Shown here in pieces: positions 45,327 to 59,254 of a DNA stretch of 64,000 bases. Source of the stretch: Lethocerus indicus (lineage: Eukaryota; Arthropoda; Insecta; Hemiptera; Belostomatidae); the NCBI GenBank assembly GCA_019843655.1, contig JACDQD010000006.1:26864246-26928245 (forward strand). Direction: 5' to 3'. The notes beneath the pieces were generated by a model. The model had not been told where the DNA came from, ran no database searches, and saw only the letters and a program-made list of their open reading frames with translations. The position numbers were made by a program, and so were the translations under genes. The stretch's first letter is position 1, and the number at the start of each line of letters is the position of its first letter.

Positions 45327-48300
45327 TTCTTGCGTCAAGTAGGTTTTGCCATATAAATACAGAAAGAAGGTAGAGAAAAATGAAAGTATTTAAGGTATTT
45401 ATATGGGGGTAGGCGAAAGTTCGGAATATTCTCAATTGCGTTAAAGTTTACATTGCTAATTTAAAAATAATGGTGGATATGAAAAAAAGTCAGTTTTGGT
45501 CACTTTGGTGTACAGGAACAGAGAAATAATAATTTTTTTTTAGAATATACGAACTGATCTGTTATTGTTAGGCGGAAAAACGAATTTAGAGCGAAGAAAG
45601 CGCGGGGTTTGCCCCTCAAATTAGTCCACTAAAGACTAGTTTGCCTCTGTTCTTCTTTACAGTTTTCTACTCCGGTTTTTTTTACTGAAGAATAAGCTCG
45701 AAAGGAAATGAAATTGACGGGCTTTCCCTTTCGGAGGAGGCGGGGGGGAAAAATTCGCAAAATAGCAGTTTATCGAAGTTTTTAAAACGATGCAATAAGT
45801 CTCTAATAGGCCGGTCTTTATTTCTGTCAATTATCATTTCAATTAGACGCTAAACGATTCAGGAAGGGGGTAAAAGTTTTTTTTTTTTTTTTTAATTGGA
45901 ATTTGAAATCTTAACGTTTCCTTTTTAAAATAGTCGAATTTAAAATCCTTCTAAATTTACAATTAAGGACCAATTAAAGAACTTTGCGCTGCCGAGCGAA
46001 TCGAAAAGGGATGCGGAGAGCGTGGAGACGCGAAAAAATATAATATCTGCCTCTTCGGTGCCAATTAGCCGGGAATTATCGTCCCGGCTTACTCCTCAGA
46101 GGGGTCGACAGCCTCTCTCAGCCTTTCAGTTATCCCATAACGTTTTGTTCCCAATATTACTTGGAATTGTTTGGGTTAATGGCCGATAAAGCCTGGGTGG
46201 GGGCGGGGGGCTTAAACCCCATTCATTTCTGAAAAAAATGACAGTGGTCGGGAAAAAAAAAATTAAATTTTTATTTCAAAATGGCTGGCTAACACCTGCG
46301 GCCGTACCGTCGCCAACAAGCTGTTTAAATAAACGATCGGACGGAAATATCCCGAAGAGATATAAAAGACAGACGCGAGTTTATCTTAATATTGAAAAGT
46401 AATTTATATTGCGGTAGTTTAGGCTCGTTTCCCAGTTATGCTGTGTTTACCCGCTTGATGGAGATAACGCGTATTCTCGCTTGAATTTTCTGCTAGAAAA
46501 AATTAATGGAAACATGGGCGCGGCTAGATGACTTTATCCAGACACCGATTAGATTAGTTCATCACAGCCGAAGCGCTATTTTGAAACTTCTTCTACACAT
46601 CGTCATTTCGCGCTTCCCAATCCCTGTGGTATCACTTACAGTGTGGACGTCCTATGCGGGCAACACAATAGGCCTTTCACTATTGCTTTCCCAGTCCAGC
46701 CAATAACACTGGGACAAATAGGCCTATTCAACTATTTACGGCTTTCCCTTATGCGGCTGTAACTTAAACAAGGTCAGTACAACGCTATCTTACTTTATGC
46801 CAATTCACGTTTCAGTATCTATATTCATTCATGTTTCGTTACTATGATTCTAAATGCTTGTTGGGTACGGCCGTATTAAGGATTTTGTAGGATGTAGGCC
46901 TTCAGTCCGTAATTTCCATTGAAAGTTTTGTTTCATAATATTGATTTGTTCCATCCAGACCGAACGCCTTTATTGGGCTAATCAATTAAGGTAGTCCACA
47001 CTTCTGTGCCTAAACGTTTAATTTAAATATATTATGGAGGCTCCATTCACAGTCAATTAAAATTTGCAATTGAATCTGCCGTTGATTTCACCTGCTGGTA
47101 ACAATGAAGGACGATTCATCGGGTTTTACGGGTAATTACAGAATTTTTTTCAGATACAAATTTATGTTATTTCTTTTATGATTTTTATTGCATTTAATTT
47201 CAGAAACTCTAAAATATCTCAGAAACATTTTACTACAATGGAGTTTTCAGCCGTTTCCTTCCTGGATTTATTTTTGAGTCTACCAGGAAACTGGGACTGT
47301 TCCCGGGCGAATTTCGAGGTCCGCTTTTTTTCACATTGTGAAAAGCGCAAAAAAAAAAAATAGAGGCCGCTGTTTACCGACATCTTTGTCCCCAATTCAA
47401 CTCCGGCATTTGGCAACGGTCGGGGGGGAAAGAAGAACGGTCATTGTATCGCGGGGCTTGAGAGGCCGCCCCCCGGCTTCTTCCCCTACTTAGAACTCGG
47501 CGAAGTAGGCCTCGAAATAGGGGCGGAATTTTTCTCTTTTTATTCTCCCTTTCTCTCGCCCTCGCGTGGGCGAAACATCTCCCGGTTTAAATTCGTCATT
47601 ATTCACATCGCCTCGGTATTAAATCTGAATTAAGGTGCTGGTCGCGGTGATCTTTTCATGGCATCGTTAGAAGTATATTCCTGGGCAACCTTTGTCTTAT
47701 AAATCCTTTCTCTTTTCGCCTTATTTTTACATCAGGCATTCGTGGCAGTTTTGGGAATTAATTAGTGAGATTTCTACTAGTAAGACATCAATGAAAGAAC
47801 GGGAAGAATCATCGCCATTCAAGACAACACGCTGGGCTACTGACGATGGGAGAAAATTTATTGTAATACAAAATAATATTACTAAATTCTTGGTCAGTGT
47901 ACCATAAACCCACTGAACACGGCAGTGCTGTTAATAAAACAGAACAGAAAAGTGGATAAAAGTTAAGCCGATTTTAGGGAGAATTTTACAAGAATCCCCC
48001 CCCGCAATATCTATAATTATTGTCTTCCTGAATTCCATTGTCGCAGGAACTGTATTATTTTCCCCGTTGTCTACAAGTCAACTGCGGTCTATTTCAAACC
48101 GGTTCAATCGTGTTTACAAATAGATTTTTACATATTTACAGGCCGGTAAAAGTAAAATGTCGGCTCGGGTTTTGCGTGTCGGCTGTGGCGCGTGTCCGCC
48201 ATGAATATTTATGATATTCCTTCTGTCCCTCCGCCACCTCTAATTGACGCCTCTTAATATACATATACGTGTTATGGTGCAATTGTTGCGCAACAGGGAC

Positions 48301-49296
48301 CGTGAACTCCCTTGTTTTCCACTCTCATTATTACACACTAGTAGTGGGTTTAGTTAATCCATTAACTGAAATTTTCCTGTATGCAATACATGTTTTACAG
48401 TTTATATACCCCATGGACGAGAAATCATAAGATTAAGTTTATTATCAGTTATGAAAAAACATTGTAGTAGATGACCTACTGCTTCCATAAAATATTGAAA
48501 ATTAAAATCGTTCTATGGAAGATGCCGGAGTTCAGTTCTTAATATCGTACAACGCAAGTTGCGAAATTTAATCCATCCAACGAGTAAATATGAATACAAC
48601 GTCAATAGTGCTGAAAATAAATTGAAAATAGCATATAAAGTGTATTATGCAAATATAACTCAGAGAGATAAACTGCTCCGGTAGCTTATCGTCGTCCACG
48701 TGTAAAGTTGTGTCTACTTATGCAAACTGAAGTATTGATTGCGACCGAATTGGGTCACAGAAACCTTACGCGTTCTATATTATTGCTTTCATCACCAGGG
48801 GCGACATCAACTTCGCCGATTGTGAATATTCTCAATTTTATTATGGACAGGAACAATAAATTCAGCGTTTTATACGTCCCTAATTTCAGATTTTTCAGAA
48901 GCGTGTTAACAACTTCAAACCGCTAAGGCCATCCGATATGTCTATGAAGCGTACAGTAGAAAACCTAGATCTGTTCAATAGTGCCCGTTTAACATCAATT
49001 GAATGATACCTCGGTGGAACAAAACATTTTCCTCGTATTTTTAGCGTTTTTATTATCTTAAATGTAAAAAAAAAATGCATCGCAAGCTCACCGAATGTCG
49101 TGTTACGTGATGAAGCCTTAAAAGAACTTCAGTGTCAAAACTTCACTGTTGAACTTAACTGACATGTTGAACTGTGCTATAGTACTAGTTCCTGCTTAGT
49201 AATTTTATTCAGAAAGGACCAAATAACAACATCAAAGAATCTTTTATCTGTGCAAAGATGTTGACGTACTTAAAACTATGTACAACGCCACTTGGT
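45327..49296. other. Long non-coding stretch
   Basis: About 4 kb without a supported gene. Includes T16 at about 45878-45894, a G-rich run near 46197-46210 and A-rich runs. Composition is GC-richer at 47280-47600 but not coding as far as I can see. Confidence 0.5.
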
Positions 49297-49328
49297 GAAA
49301 TCCGCAATTACTTAGTTGTCAACCCAAT
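49297..49328 (-). mobile_element. mellifera-type mariner end, isolated
   Basis: AAATCCGCAATTACTTAGTT followed by GTCAACCCAA and TA, which is the terminal inverted repeat of the MITE family, alone. Its TTACTTAG form is closer to the standard mellifera-type end than the other copies here. Confidence 0.7.
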
Positions 49329-52022
49329 AGTTATAAGTCCATCTGAAAAAACCATTATCAGAACGATCCTTTACGTTTACTGTAAATAATGTAGGCCAAA
49401 CATAGCCAATATTTGTTCGAAAATATTATATTTGCTCAACGTTGTTTCCCTCAATTTATCCGATAGCATTATTCCTGTTACTGCGCTCGAAAATTTAATT
49501 ATTCTCAGGGCACAGTCCAAATTTAATGGAAACTGTTTTCCACCCATCGCCACGAGAAGAGTGCGGGACCCAAATAGATTTATAATTTCATTAGATTGTT
49601 ATAACTATCGTACATTAGGTATTGCTTCAGATTTTAAAGATATTTTCTTATATATATATATATAGACAATTTAATTTTGAAGACTGAAAAATTGTGAATA
49701 GATGGACCTGCCAAATGATAAATTTATTATTACTTCTCGAATTCTAAATAATGCAATATTATAATTCTGATTGTATATTATAGTATTGAATAGGGCAGAG
49801 GTCGTCAGCTGCTGACCCCCGTGAAATTTCATCGATAGCCAGCTCTTGGCCGGGGCTATGATTTATTCATGAGCACTGAGCAGAGTGATTAGAGCGCGTT
49901 AACCCCCGCCGGATAATGCGCCAGTGATAGGGCCCTCCTCCCTGTGTAACTGTAGGTCGATGGCCGTTACTCCGTCTCTCGTTGGTGATTTACGAGGATA
50001 AAACGGGCGGAATCGTGGCCCAAGCCACCAAAGTTTAGTTCACAGAGCTTTCATCCGACTGTACCGAAGTTCGACTTCCACTTCATACAATCAAGGAATA
50101 AATAAGGATTGGAAGGATGTAACGTTTTCGGCAGATTTTGTGAAACCACGAGATCGGGAGATACTATGTAGAATCAAATTTTTTTTTTTTAATTCTTACC
50201 CTACTCATCGTTATATTCATTTGGTTGCATTGTTTAGCCCCTTATGAATTTGAAAACTTAAACATTTAAAGCACTCATGACACCCTGCGCTTAAATTACT
50301 GCGGTTACATGCGCAATTAGGAATATGGAAAGTTCGATGAACCGTAATGAGCAAACGCAGGATCTCGTTGTTTTTCCTTTTACCAATTGGCCTATGAGTT
50401 ATGTTTTAATTGAAACAACAAGACGTAGACACGCGTCTGTCCGTCCTGCGAAACGTAATTATGATGATTCATTTTGATGAGGTTAACGTACTTAGTTCAA
50501 TTGCGCCAGTTGATACGATTAAAGTATTAATTAGAACTTACAATTGATTGTATTCAACAGTTTATATGATTAAAATTTATTTCCCTTATCTGTTCGAACG
50601 GCGGGTCTATTTTAGCACGAGTTATTTGTATATTTGCGGGCGATGTCTTTATCGGTAGTCTACATTCTGTAGCGCAAAGGTTAGAGATGATAAGACATGT
50701 TTCTAAACGCGGAACTCTATTTGTTTCTGATTATTTATTTTCCGTCCCCGGCGTTGTAAAAAAACTCGGATAATAATGCTCGGGACTTAGTCCGCTGTTC
50801 ATTACATCTTCTTTATTGCAGTCGTACGTACCGCTTTTACTGCTGTACGCGGAGTGTACACTTTGGAACGAGTTCTTTTTACGGCTGCCCCGCTTTAATT
50901 ATTACCGTTATAGGCAATTTAAAAAATCTAATCCCTTTTATTGCCGAGAAATAACACAAAGCGCAACCCCCCCGATTTGTGAGTATTTTGTGAGTATTTG
51001 CGAGAGACAAACTTACTCACTCCGAGTTCACAGTGACGCGTTACGCGCTGTGTGAGTGAGTTGGCAAAATCTCTGAACGGGACCAAAGCAATTGGCCAAA
51101 ATGTCCTGTTGTAGCTGTAACTGTAAGCCAGGAACTAACTGTACAATGCTACGTGTCCTACAACACTGATTTTAGGCAATTGTAAAATTTCCTCAACGCT
51201 TTAGTCCAAGTCCCTTTTACATTATTCAATTTCTAGGCCTAGATAACGCTTCATTTTATTATATCCCCAGAAACTCATTAAATGTAGGGTTTTCGTTTTA
51301 TAATTAATAAACTGAATACGAACAATATGACAGTGGGCTATTTCATATATAATTAAAATGATAAATTAAAATAAATTATTATCCTTCCTCTCGGACCTTC
51401 AGCTTCTCGCCTTCTCCATTTAGAAGATTTGAAACAGTAATATAAATTAATTAATTAGACCATAAAATATATCTAGTTCTAAATTGTTTCTCGCCATATT
51501 AATCCTTACCAAAAATTGAATTCTTAGACAAATTTGGAATATTCTTTTCAAGAATTTCCGATTTTCTCGCCGGAAAATGATTTCAGTTTGAGTTCTGTAC
51601 GAAATTATTAGTGCTAAAAATAAATGGAAAAAAAAAATATAAAACTGCAGGTCAGAAATAAAAATGACTATTACCTTACGAGTACACGCTATTAGTGTCG
51701 TAAACAATCGTTCAATCGTGATGATGATTAATGGAAATGTTTCTTATTAACGCATCAATTGCCAGTTATTATTATTAGTCGGAGTAACAAACCAATGGTT
51801 ATGTATTGCGCGGTTTTTAAATTCAGCGGTATTACATAACTTCCGGCAACAACGGTTGTACAATATGATTTGTATTGTCTAAATGTGCTGCTTTCAGAAC
51901 AGCTCCCCTTCAATACATAGACGTGTCATGGAATCAATGTTCCTTCTGTATTGCGATATAGTAGCATTTCTTTTATTCCATAATTACTTGCGTTTTCGGT
52001 TATTATGAAATTTTAAGTATAC

Positions 52023-52080
<58 letters not shown>

Positions 52081-53494
52081 GCCGTTTATTGGCCGTAATG
52101 TCGCCATTAATTAGAGCTCGTGTTCCAATTTCACGAACCATCGATCTCAATATTCCGCCTTCTCATTTCCCGTCGTACGTTCCAAGCTCGCGTGGGCTTT
52201 AATCTATAGCCATTTGGGCAATTTATAAATCTCGTATATATCCGCATTAGCATAAATTACATTGTTTTCGTATCCTTGCTTTCGTATCATCGCTTGTTTC
52301 GTTTTTTTTTTGAAGTTACGGATCGTAGAAGTGTGTTTTAATTTGCAATATTTTTTCGCACTCGGTTACGCCGCCGCGAACACAATTCCCCATTTTCGCC
52401 TCCTTAAAGTAATTGATCGTGTAATTGTGAATATTCATGAAGCGCACTATGTTTCATTTCCGCCCCGACAAGTTTGTAACGTCGCCGCGACGAAATTATG
52501 ATTCGGGGATTTAATTAAAGTCTCACAGTGGAAAGTTTCAAATTCTAATTGAAGGAAAATTCGGTCCACCCCCCAGAATTTTCATTTGGGACTGATTAAA
52601 CGAAAGGAATTCATAAACTCCTGTACAGTCAATTGTAAAGCGAGTTCCTACTTATTAATTTTTCTTTGAAATGGAAATTCGGGGTCTTTTAATTTCTTAA
52701 TCGCTTTTTACAATATAATTTTTTATACAGCTCTTTCCTACCTTGAATTACTCCAAAATTAAATTTACCTGTCTGTATTTTCAATGCTCACAATATTGGG
52801 TATTCCGATTGTCAACGATTTATTTCCTACATTCAACAGCTAATGAGTAATGCTGACAATATTTTTGTTCATTTATATCAACATTTAAATTCTTGGTTTA
52901 ATGTGGTTTCGGATCTCAGTTATTATTAATTTATTTTCACATAGGTCAATGTTAGATTGTAATCCAAAATTTAGACGATAAAATGGAAAGAGACAAGAAC
53001 TCGAAGACCCTTAAAATCCAATTTGTTGTAATTGGTAATATAAATTGCCCGTTTTATTCTTTATTATTATTCTTATTCCCTGTTTTTAATATATATGAAG
53101 CAGACAGGAGAAATGAATTCATTCGTTAACACAAAGCGAGACCCTAAAATTTTACTGTTTCGTATAAGATTATTCCCGAAAATCCTTCCTGTTTTCACAA
53201 AGTGTTAATCTCATAGAATGTTATACCTCCCCCCCCCCTCTTGGTTTTCGCCGTTATCCAATATATTAAATTCGAGCTCAACACTTTGCAGGGCTATTGA
53301 ATCACGAATATCACGATCTATAATAATGGGCTGGTGTGTAGCGCGGCTGTGACGGTTTACAATGAACCATATAATTTCATTCCATCACGCCCAGCCGTAC
53401 CGTTATTTATTTTCCAACGTAAATCTCCGCATAAAACGCTATAAAACCAGGTTCGGTAGCCTAATGTTGGTCTATTTTCCGGTTCGCTTGTAAC
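49329..53494. other. Long non-coding stretch
   Basis: No gene supported. Contains TA runs at 49651-49665 and 52026-52077. The block 52080-52500 just after the TA run has denser homeodomain-like ATTA sites, but this is only suggestive. Confidence 0.5.
52026..52077. repeat. (TA)n microsatellite
   Basis: About 50 bases of TA repeat. Unlike the runs at 18.6 and 56.8 kb, it is not inside a recognisable element. Confidence 0.95.
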
Positions 53495-53505
53495 AAGTAC
53501 ACATC
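53495..53505. repeat. Target-site duplication, left copy
   Basis: AAGTACACATC, repeated exactly at 53745-53755. Confidence 0.75.
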
Positions 53506-53744
53506 CAATTTGATATACCTGTTTTGTGGTCTGCGAGGGGTTGGAATACCGTAGGTTCGTGATTCTTCGAATCTGTGCAGCCGAGACAGCGCATGTGAAA
53601 GTGACAGTGGGCAGTGAGGATGCCCAAAAAACATCCAAAGTGCCTAACAGTGACTGACACCGCTACTGAAGATGGCGAGCGGCCGAAACCGGTCTAGCAA
53701 AAGACCAAACCCCAGCGAGATGAGACAGAAACATCACGAACCTA
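53506..53744 (-). mobile_element. Foldback Penelope-like element, left arm mostly deleted
   Basis: The long end is on the left (GATATACCTGTTTTGTGGTC, then GCGAGGGGTTGGAATACCGT and AGGTTCGTGAT), after which the left ribozyme arm is missing. The right arm is complete and ends CACGAACCTA at the short end. An exact 11-bp direct repeat flanks it. An intact sense hammerhead core lies at 53662-53698. The loss of one arm leaves a single ribozyme. Confidence 0.85.
53662..53698 (+). ncRNA. Hammerhead ribozyme motif
   Basis: GCTA/TAGC stem I, CTGAAGA, GGC-GAGCG-GCC, GAAA, CCGGTC. Core intact, with predicted cleavage after 53694. Confidence 0.65.
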
Positions 53745-53755
53745 AAGTACACATC
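53745..53755. repeat. Target-site duplication, right copy
   Basis: Exact repeat of 53495-53505. Confidence 0.75.
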
Positions 53756-56613
53756 TCTTTTAACCGCTCGAACGAAAATCCTGTTCTAGACAACCCAATA
53801 TATTTCTACAAATTGAAATTTCACAATGGACTAAAGATATTGTAGTCGCTATTTTCGACCTGATCATCCTTTACGAACAATGTGCTGTCAAAAATACAGA
53901 CTCTCGTTAATCATCTTACGACTTGGGCACATATCCTTGACACCATTCGTTGTACGCTTTCCGCAATCGTTGCCGTGCAACTTTACGGCAGCTCGTCCCA
54001 TGTATTTAGAGGTTTCGAAATGTGCAAATAATGCTGTAGGAATTCGCGTTCTCGATTAATTTTTTTTTTTTTTTTTAGCCGACCTATCTCCTCGGGCCGA
54101 ATGTGGCCGCTTGTTAAAATTCCATCGCGTTATCTGCGCCGGAAAATGCCGTCCGGATGTTTTAACTGGAGGTTTTTTCCTGTAAGCTTATTCGAAAAGA
54201 ATTCAGACCCGAGTAAGTCATTTTATGCTAATAATGAATAGCAATTTTATCGAGTCCGCTGTAAAATCGTTTGTGCTGAAGGATATTCGGGACTGAACAA
54301 ACTCCGGAACTCTGTCTTTTATTCCGGAATTGTAAACGCAATGGGCGCGCAAATTGGCCGACGACCAATTTATGGCCCTTTCCGCATTCTGAAATGTGGC
54401 AATTTCGCTCTGATCAAGCGGGTCGATATCTCTCTTTTTTTTTTTTCAAGGTAGAACGCGCCATCGTTTCCAAAGCCAGATAGATGGGAGTTCACCGGAC
54501 ACAATCGATAAATTATTCCCCGTTTCGCAATGTGATGCAACTGAAGTGATTATGGAATTATTTCGGTCCGCGAAAACGGAAATGACGTAACGTTCGTGCC
54601 CTTCCTCGTTTCCAGCGTTCTCGACCACCCCCTCTCCCCGCGTTCAATATGTCACAATTTTAATTAGGAAATTTTATTATTTTTATAATTCAATTTCAAC
54701 ACGCGATATAACGCCTTGTCCAATCTAATATATTTTCCGTCAAGTTTCAGAATAAGAATATATTGTGATTTCTGTGGCGCAATTGACGACCCACATTGCT
54801 ATTGTTTAGGGTCCAGGATTCGTCGTAGAATTCGTCATTGGTTATTCGAATGAGCTGTTCCAACTTAGGTCCGGTTGCCTACGTAGACATTTTTGGACAG
54901 GCGGCCCAGTTTCGCGTCTTCCATTAACGCGAGTAGAATTTGAGAGGAGGTCAAGACGTGCCCAATTGTGGCAGTTAGCGCCTCTTGTGTCAGTTGTGCC
55001 CTTGCCAATTGTACACCTAGAGGTGAATTGCCCGATGACCTATGTCGGCGGGCTTATCCCGTCTCCTCTATCCATTTCTACGAGTTAAATAATATTCATT
55101 CAGTTCTGTAATTTTTCTATTATTTAGCTAAACTAGGCTAGATATTTATTTTTCTAGATATGTTCTTATAGTTCCCCTCTATTGGTTCGTAGAAACCTCC
55201 TTCTTTAAGGGTGGCGAGAATCAGAAATAGGTCTAGATTTTACCTTCATCAATTGCGTAAAATAAGACTCATACAGTTTGAGGAACCAATTGATTAATCC
55301 AATTGGTATCTTCGAACAATTCAGAGGGTTCCCTTAGTATAAAATACATGGTACATCTATGGATTTTTTTTGTATATTTAACTTTATTTCACAGGTGAAT
55401 TACTATTTCGGTTGTATATTGCCGACGCGGGTAGTGTTTATAACTAAGTTCATCCCGAGTTATTGTGGGATAACTTATGTCTCTCGGTATACGCGGGCAT
55501 AAACTGTGATTCGGAAGGTCGGCGACCCTTGTAAGAGGGCTCGTTTGCCGGCGTAACGGCCCAATTAACCGAAGTTCTTTCAGAATTTCTTATTTAACCC
55601 GGCTTGCCTCTTGCCTTATGCAAATACATAATAAATACACCGGGGCCCTGATATTCTCTTTCTTACGTCCGGTAGAATTTATGAAATATTTTATATAGTG
55701 GAACTTCAGTGTGGACAGCAACGTTCGGGACATTGCGTAATTGTATTCAACAGAACATTTGAAGTTGCTGTATGATTTATTTGAATGAGCTACAGGGGAT
55801 TAGAAGAAATATATATAACAGGGGAAATAGTCAAATATATAATAATATTATGATTGTCTTACCTAAATCTTCATTGCCTAAGAGTTTATTGTCACTAATT
55901 TATCGAATAAGAAAACACAAGTTAAGGACAAAAGGAACCTCCCTATAAATATAATAACATCTAACTTTTTTTATAGTAATTATTATAGCTGCTATAGTAA
56001 GTTAGCTTGGTAGTTCAAATGAGTTGCGAAATTTCATTCATTAGGTGATTAATCTGTAACAATATTTATAGTGAGAAGGGTGTCTGTGAAACAGTTTTAG
56101 TAATGGGGGTTAAGTAATTGACTTAGTGAAGTTGGAGCGAAGGGTCCCAACTCCCAGTGGACTAATCAGAGCTCGGTGGCTGGATTTCACCCCCACCCCG
56201 GGGGATTGGGAGCAGCTTCGCCACTTTATTTCCAGTCCATCCCTCCTCTGACCTACCCCGAGGATCGATCTGTGACTCCATTTAAACGGACGTCACAGTA
56301 GCACTTTAATATTGTCGAAGAATTTAACAAAATCTACCCGATCTCGTCCCACAACACTGAGCCTGTTTTCGAGCCGACGCTTTGATTACGTTAAACCAGC
56401 TATCGTAGATTGGCATCATAAACTTCTAGGAGCTTACAGTAATATTTCGATCACATAAAGAAACAAATATCTACTGAATCAGAGGCCATTTGAGTTGGAG
56501 AAAAATTGTTCGTCCTTGATTACCTCTAGGTCCACTCGTTGTGGCGTTCCAAAAGCCGGTGATCTTTTGATTAGCATCATTCATGAGCATCCAGCGTTCC
56601 TCTGTAAAATTAC
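53756..56613. other. Non-coding stretch
   Basis: No gene supported. T16 at about 54061-54076. A single octamer ATGCAAAT at 55618-55625 lies in AT-rich surroundings. Confidence 0.5.
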
Positions 56614-56766
56614 AGACCTGTTTTGTGGTCTGCGAGGGGTTGGAATAACGTAGATTTTTTGTGTTTCTCGCTGGTTTCGTCTTTTGCTAGACCGGTTTCG
56701 CCAGCTCGCCATCTTCAGTAGCGGTGTTAGACACTATTGGCCCAATACACGAAAAACACAATAAGA

Positions 56767-56817
<51 letters not shown>

Positions 56818-56940
56818 CCAAAGTGACTAACGCCGCTACTGAAGATGGCGGGCAGCCGAAACCGGACTAGCGAAACACTAAACCAGCGAGAGGAGACAGA
56901 AACACAAAAAATCAACGGTATTACAAACCTCTCGTACAGC
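56614..56940. mobile_element. Foldback Penelope-like element with TA expansion
   Basis: The left side has the long end (GACCTGTTTTGTGGTCTGCG, AGGGGTTGGAATAACG), and the right side also ends in a degraded long-end sequence (ACGGTATTACAAACCTCTCG). The arms have diverged. The left core at 56686-56722 has a disrupted stem II (GGCGAGCTGGC), and the right core at 56834-56872 has GGAC in place of the cleavage GGTC. The spacer contains a (TA)n run at 56769-56811. Confidence 0.85.
56769..56811. repeat. (TA)n microsatellite inside the foldback spacer
   Basis: About 43 bases of TA repeat following AATAAGAAGA, at the position of GTATATAG in the copy at 44960. Confidence 0.95.
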
Positions 56941-59254
56941 TCGTTTTCCGAACAATAAAATTTTATTACTCGCATTATGACTCTCGCTTGAAGTTACGCT
57001 GTGATCCCAAGTTGTATACAGAATACACAACTTATTGGAGGTCATTTTTCTCAGACCCCCAGTCGAGAAACACCGATTTCCCAGTACAATATATTATTAC
57101 AATGATTCCTGTAAACTTTAAAAATTTGAAACTGTCGGATTCTTTTTATAGTCTTGTAAAGCGTACGGTCAATTGATTGTAGAGATAGAGTTTTATGGGT
57201 TAGTTAATCGAATTCATTTGCACAGTGACCAATTCGTGTTCGGCTCTGAAATTCGTCAGAATTTAATCCCAGGGGAGAAAGTTGAAAGATGAATTTTTTT
57301 AAAAAACGACGCTTACCCCACCGGGCACTAAATATATTGGACGACATTTGTCCGATTCCGGAACCGAGTTGGGAGTTTTCCGAGAGGAAATTGAACTTTG
57401 AAAGGATAATAAGTCCACATCGGAAGGATTTTTTTATTAAAGTTGGAAGAAAAATATAATGACACTCAGCACCCGCCAGTAACAATGCTACTGCTACTGC
57501 AGTACCGATACAAGATGCTCAGTTCAGTATACCACCGGTGGAATGCTACTGACCCTGACCGGTAACTGAAACCGGTCTACCTTAAGACCGTATAGGCGAG
57601 AGCACGAAACGAGAGGGGAAAAAAATCGCTCTATTGGGGGACATCACGAAACACGAAAGAACTGGTTTTGCCATTCGCGCCATTCAAATTTACATACTAA
57701 CCTGTTGTCGAACGACGAATGTATCAAAGTCAAAATTAATAAATCAATATTTAGAAAATCGGTATTACACTTCAGTCCACTTTCCGAGTTAGAGCCGTCT
57801 ACAAAAAAAACAAAAAAAAACATTATTTTATTAAATACCGTGTAGATTGAACCTCATGAAATTGGTTATTTCACTAATGGTTTTCAATATCTCTCAAACA
57901 AGGATTAAATCTGTTATTTATTTCTGGTGCTGTAAAATCGCAGGTTATTATTCCAGTTACCGGAATATTCTTTCTGAATATACGTTGTTAGTAACGTTTA
58001 AATGGATTAAGTTTATTCATTGCATTCAGTTTATTACAACATATTTCTCTCCCTGTTTTAGGATTCTCCCGTATCCCAATGGATCCGGACCGTCGTTTAA
58101 ATACAGTTTTCTTTCTTATTTTCACCAAATTGTTAACAGTTTTGAGTGATCGTAATTTAGAAAAAGGCAAAGTGAAAGCGGGAAATTTTCAGCATTATTA
58201 CGCCACTAAAACCATGCGGATTATCTCCAATTGTGAATATTTAGGCCCGATTTTCTTTCTCGCCTTGTTTTTTAGGCCGAACTGTTTGTTCCGGCGTTGT
58301 TTTAACGTTTCGAAACGTTGAGACTCAATTAACTTTTAATTTGGACCTCACCGCCGATCTAGGCGGGGTTTCAGACAAACAAACAATTCTTATTTAAAAT
58401 GAACATACAATTCTGACAAATTCATAATTCTAAAAACTGTAGTTCAATGGATTCTGTACTGCATCCTTGATCAATATCAAATTCGATACCAAACATTGCT
58501 AGAATTACATAAAGAGTGTGCGAATTTTGAACTGTTAATAACTCGATAAGAAAATTTCCAACTCACTCTCCGACTGAGATATGTAGGAAACCACTTCCGT
58601 TACAAAAATTAACGGCGACCTTATTAAACAAAATTGTGAATTAGATAGAAACAAAACTGACGAAACTCTTATTGGATTTGCGCCGGTGTTTCAGGGTTTT
58701 TCGAAATTAATCAGCGCTCGGAATTTATTGATACAGTTTCGTGACCGACTTTCCCTCTGCAGAGGCATTGACCTTCCTGCCACGCGGAAAACAGGAAAGT
58801 GGGAAAACCTTAATTTCGTTATTAGTTTTTCCCGTTCTGACCTCCAGCCGATAGAGCGTTTAAATTAATGTCCGACTGTGGCCACATGCCCTACCATTGG
58901 AACACGTGGCCTTATACCACTATCGAATCATTCGGACCATTCCCCCAGTCTTTTAAAGTAGAGTAGAGGATCTTTCATAATTTGAAAGATTAGACATTTT
59001 AACATCCAGTTTCAAAAACCTGATACTTATAAGATTATTGGTTAAAAGCCAAAAAAAAAAATTAATTAATCGCCTGATCACAGTTGTTGTCACTGATTGT
59101 CACAAGATATGTTCCTCAAATGAAAATTGTTTTAAATTAAGAAGGGAAGTTCTCATTGTTTTGTTAGTTCGAAATGGAAACTAAGAAACGCGATGCCCAA
59201 TTGAATTATGTATCGAACTAATATTAATCCCAGTTGAATATTTATTGTCTAAAC
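56941..59254. other. Non-coding stretch with a repeat fragment
   Basis: A degraded piece of the foldback family lies at about 57555-57612 (GAAACCGGTCTAC, AAGACC, GCGAGAG). The open frame at 57847-58149 (100 codons) lacks recognisable domains. Confidence 0.5.
57555..57612 (+). mobile_element. Foldback Penelope-like element, arm fragment
   Basis: GAAACCGGTCTACCTTAAGA resembles the sequence from GAAA through the cleavage site and the AGACC arm. The CTGAAGA half is gone. Confidence 0.45.

Noticed and set aside
55618..55625. Octamer ATGCAAAT as a POU-factor site
   Set aside because: A single 8-mer is expected by chance in tens of kilobases of AT-rich DNA.
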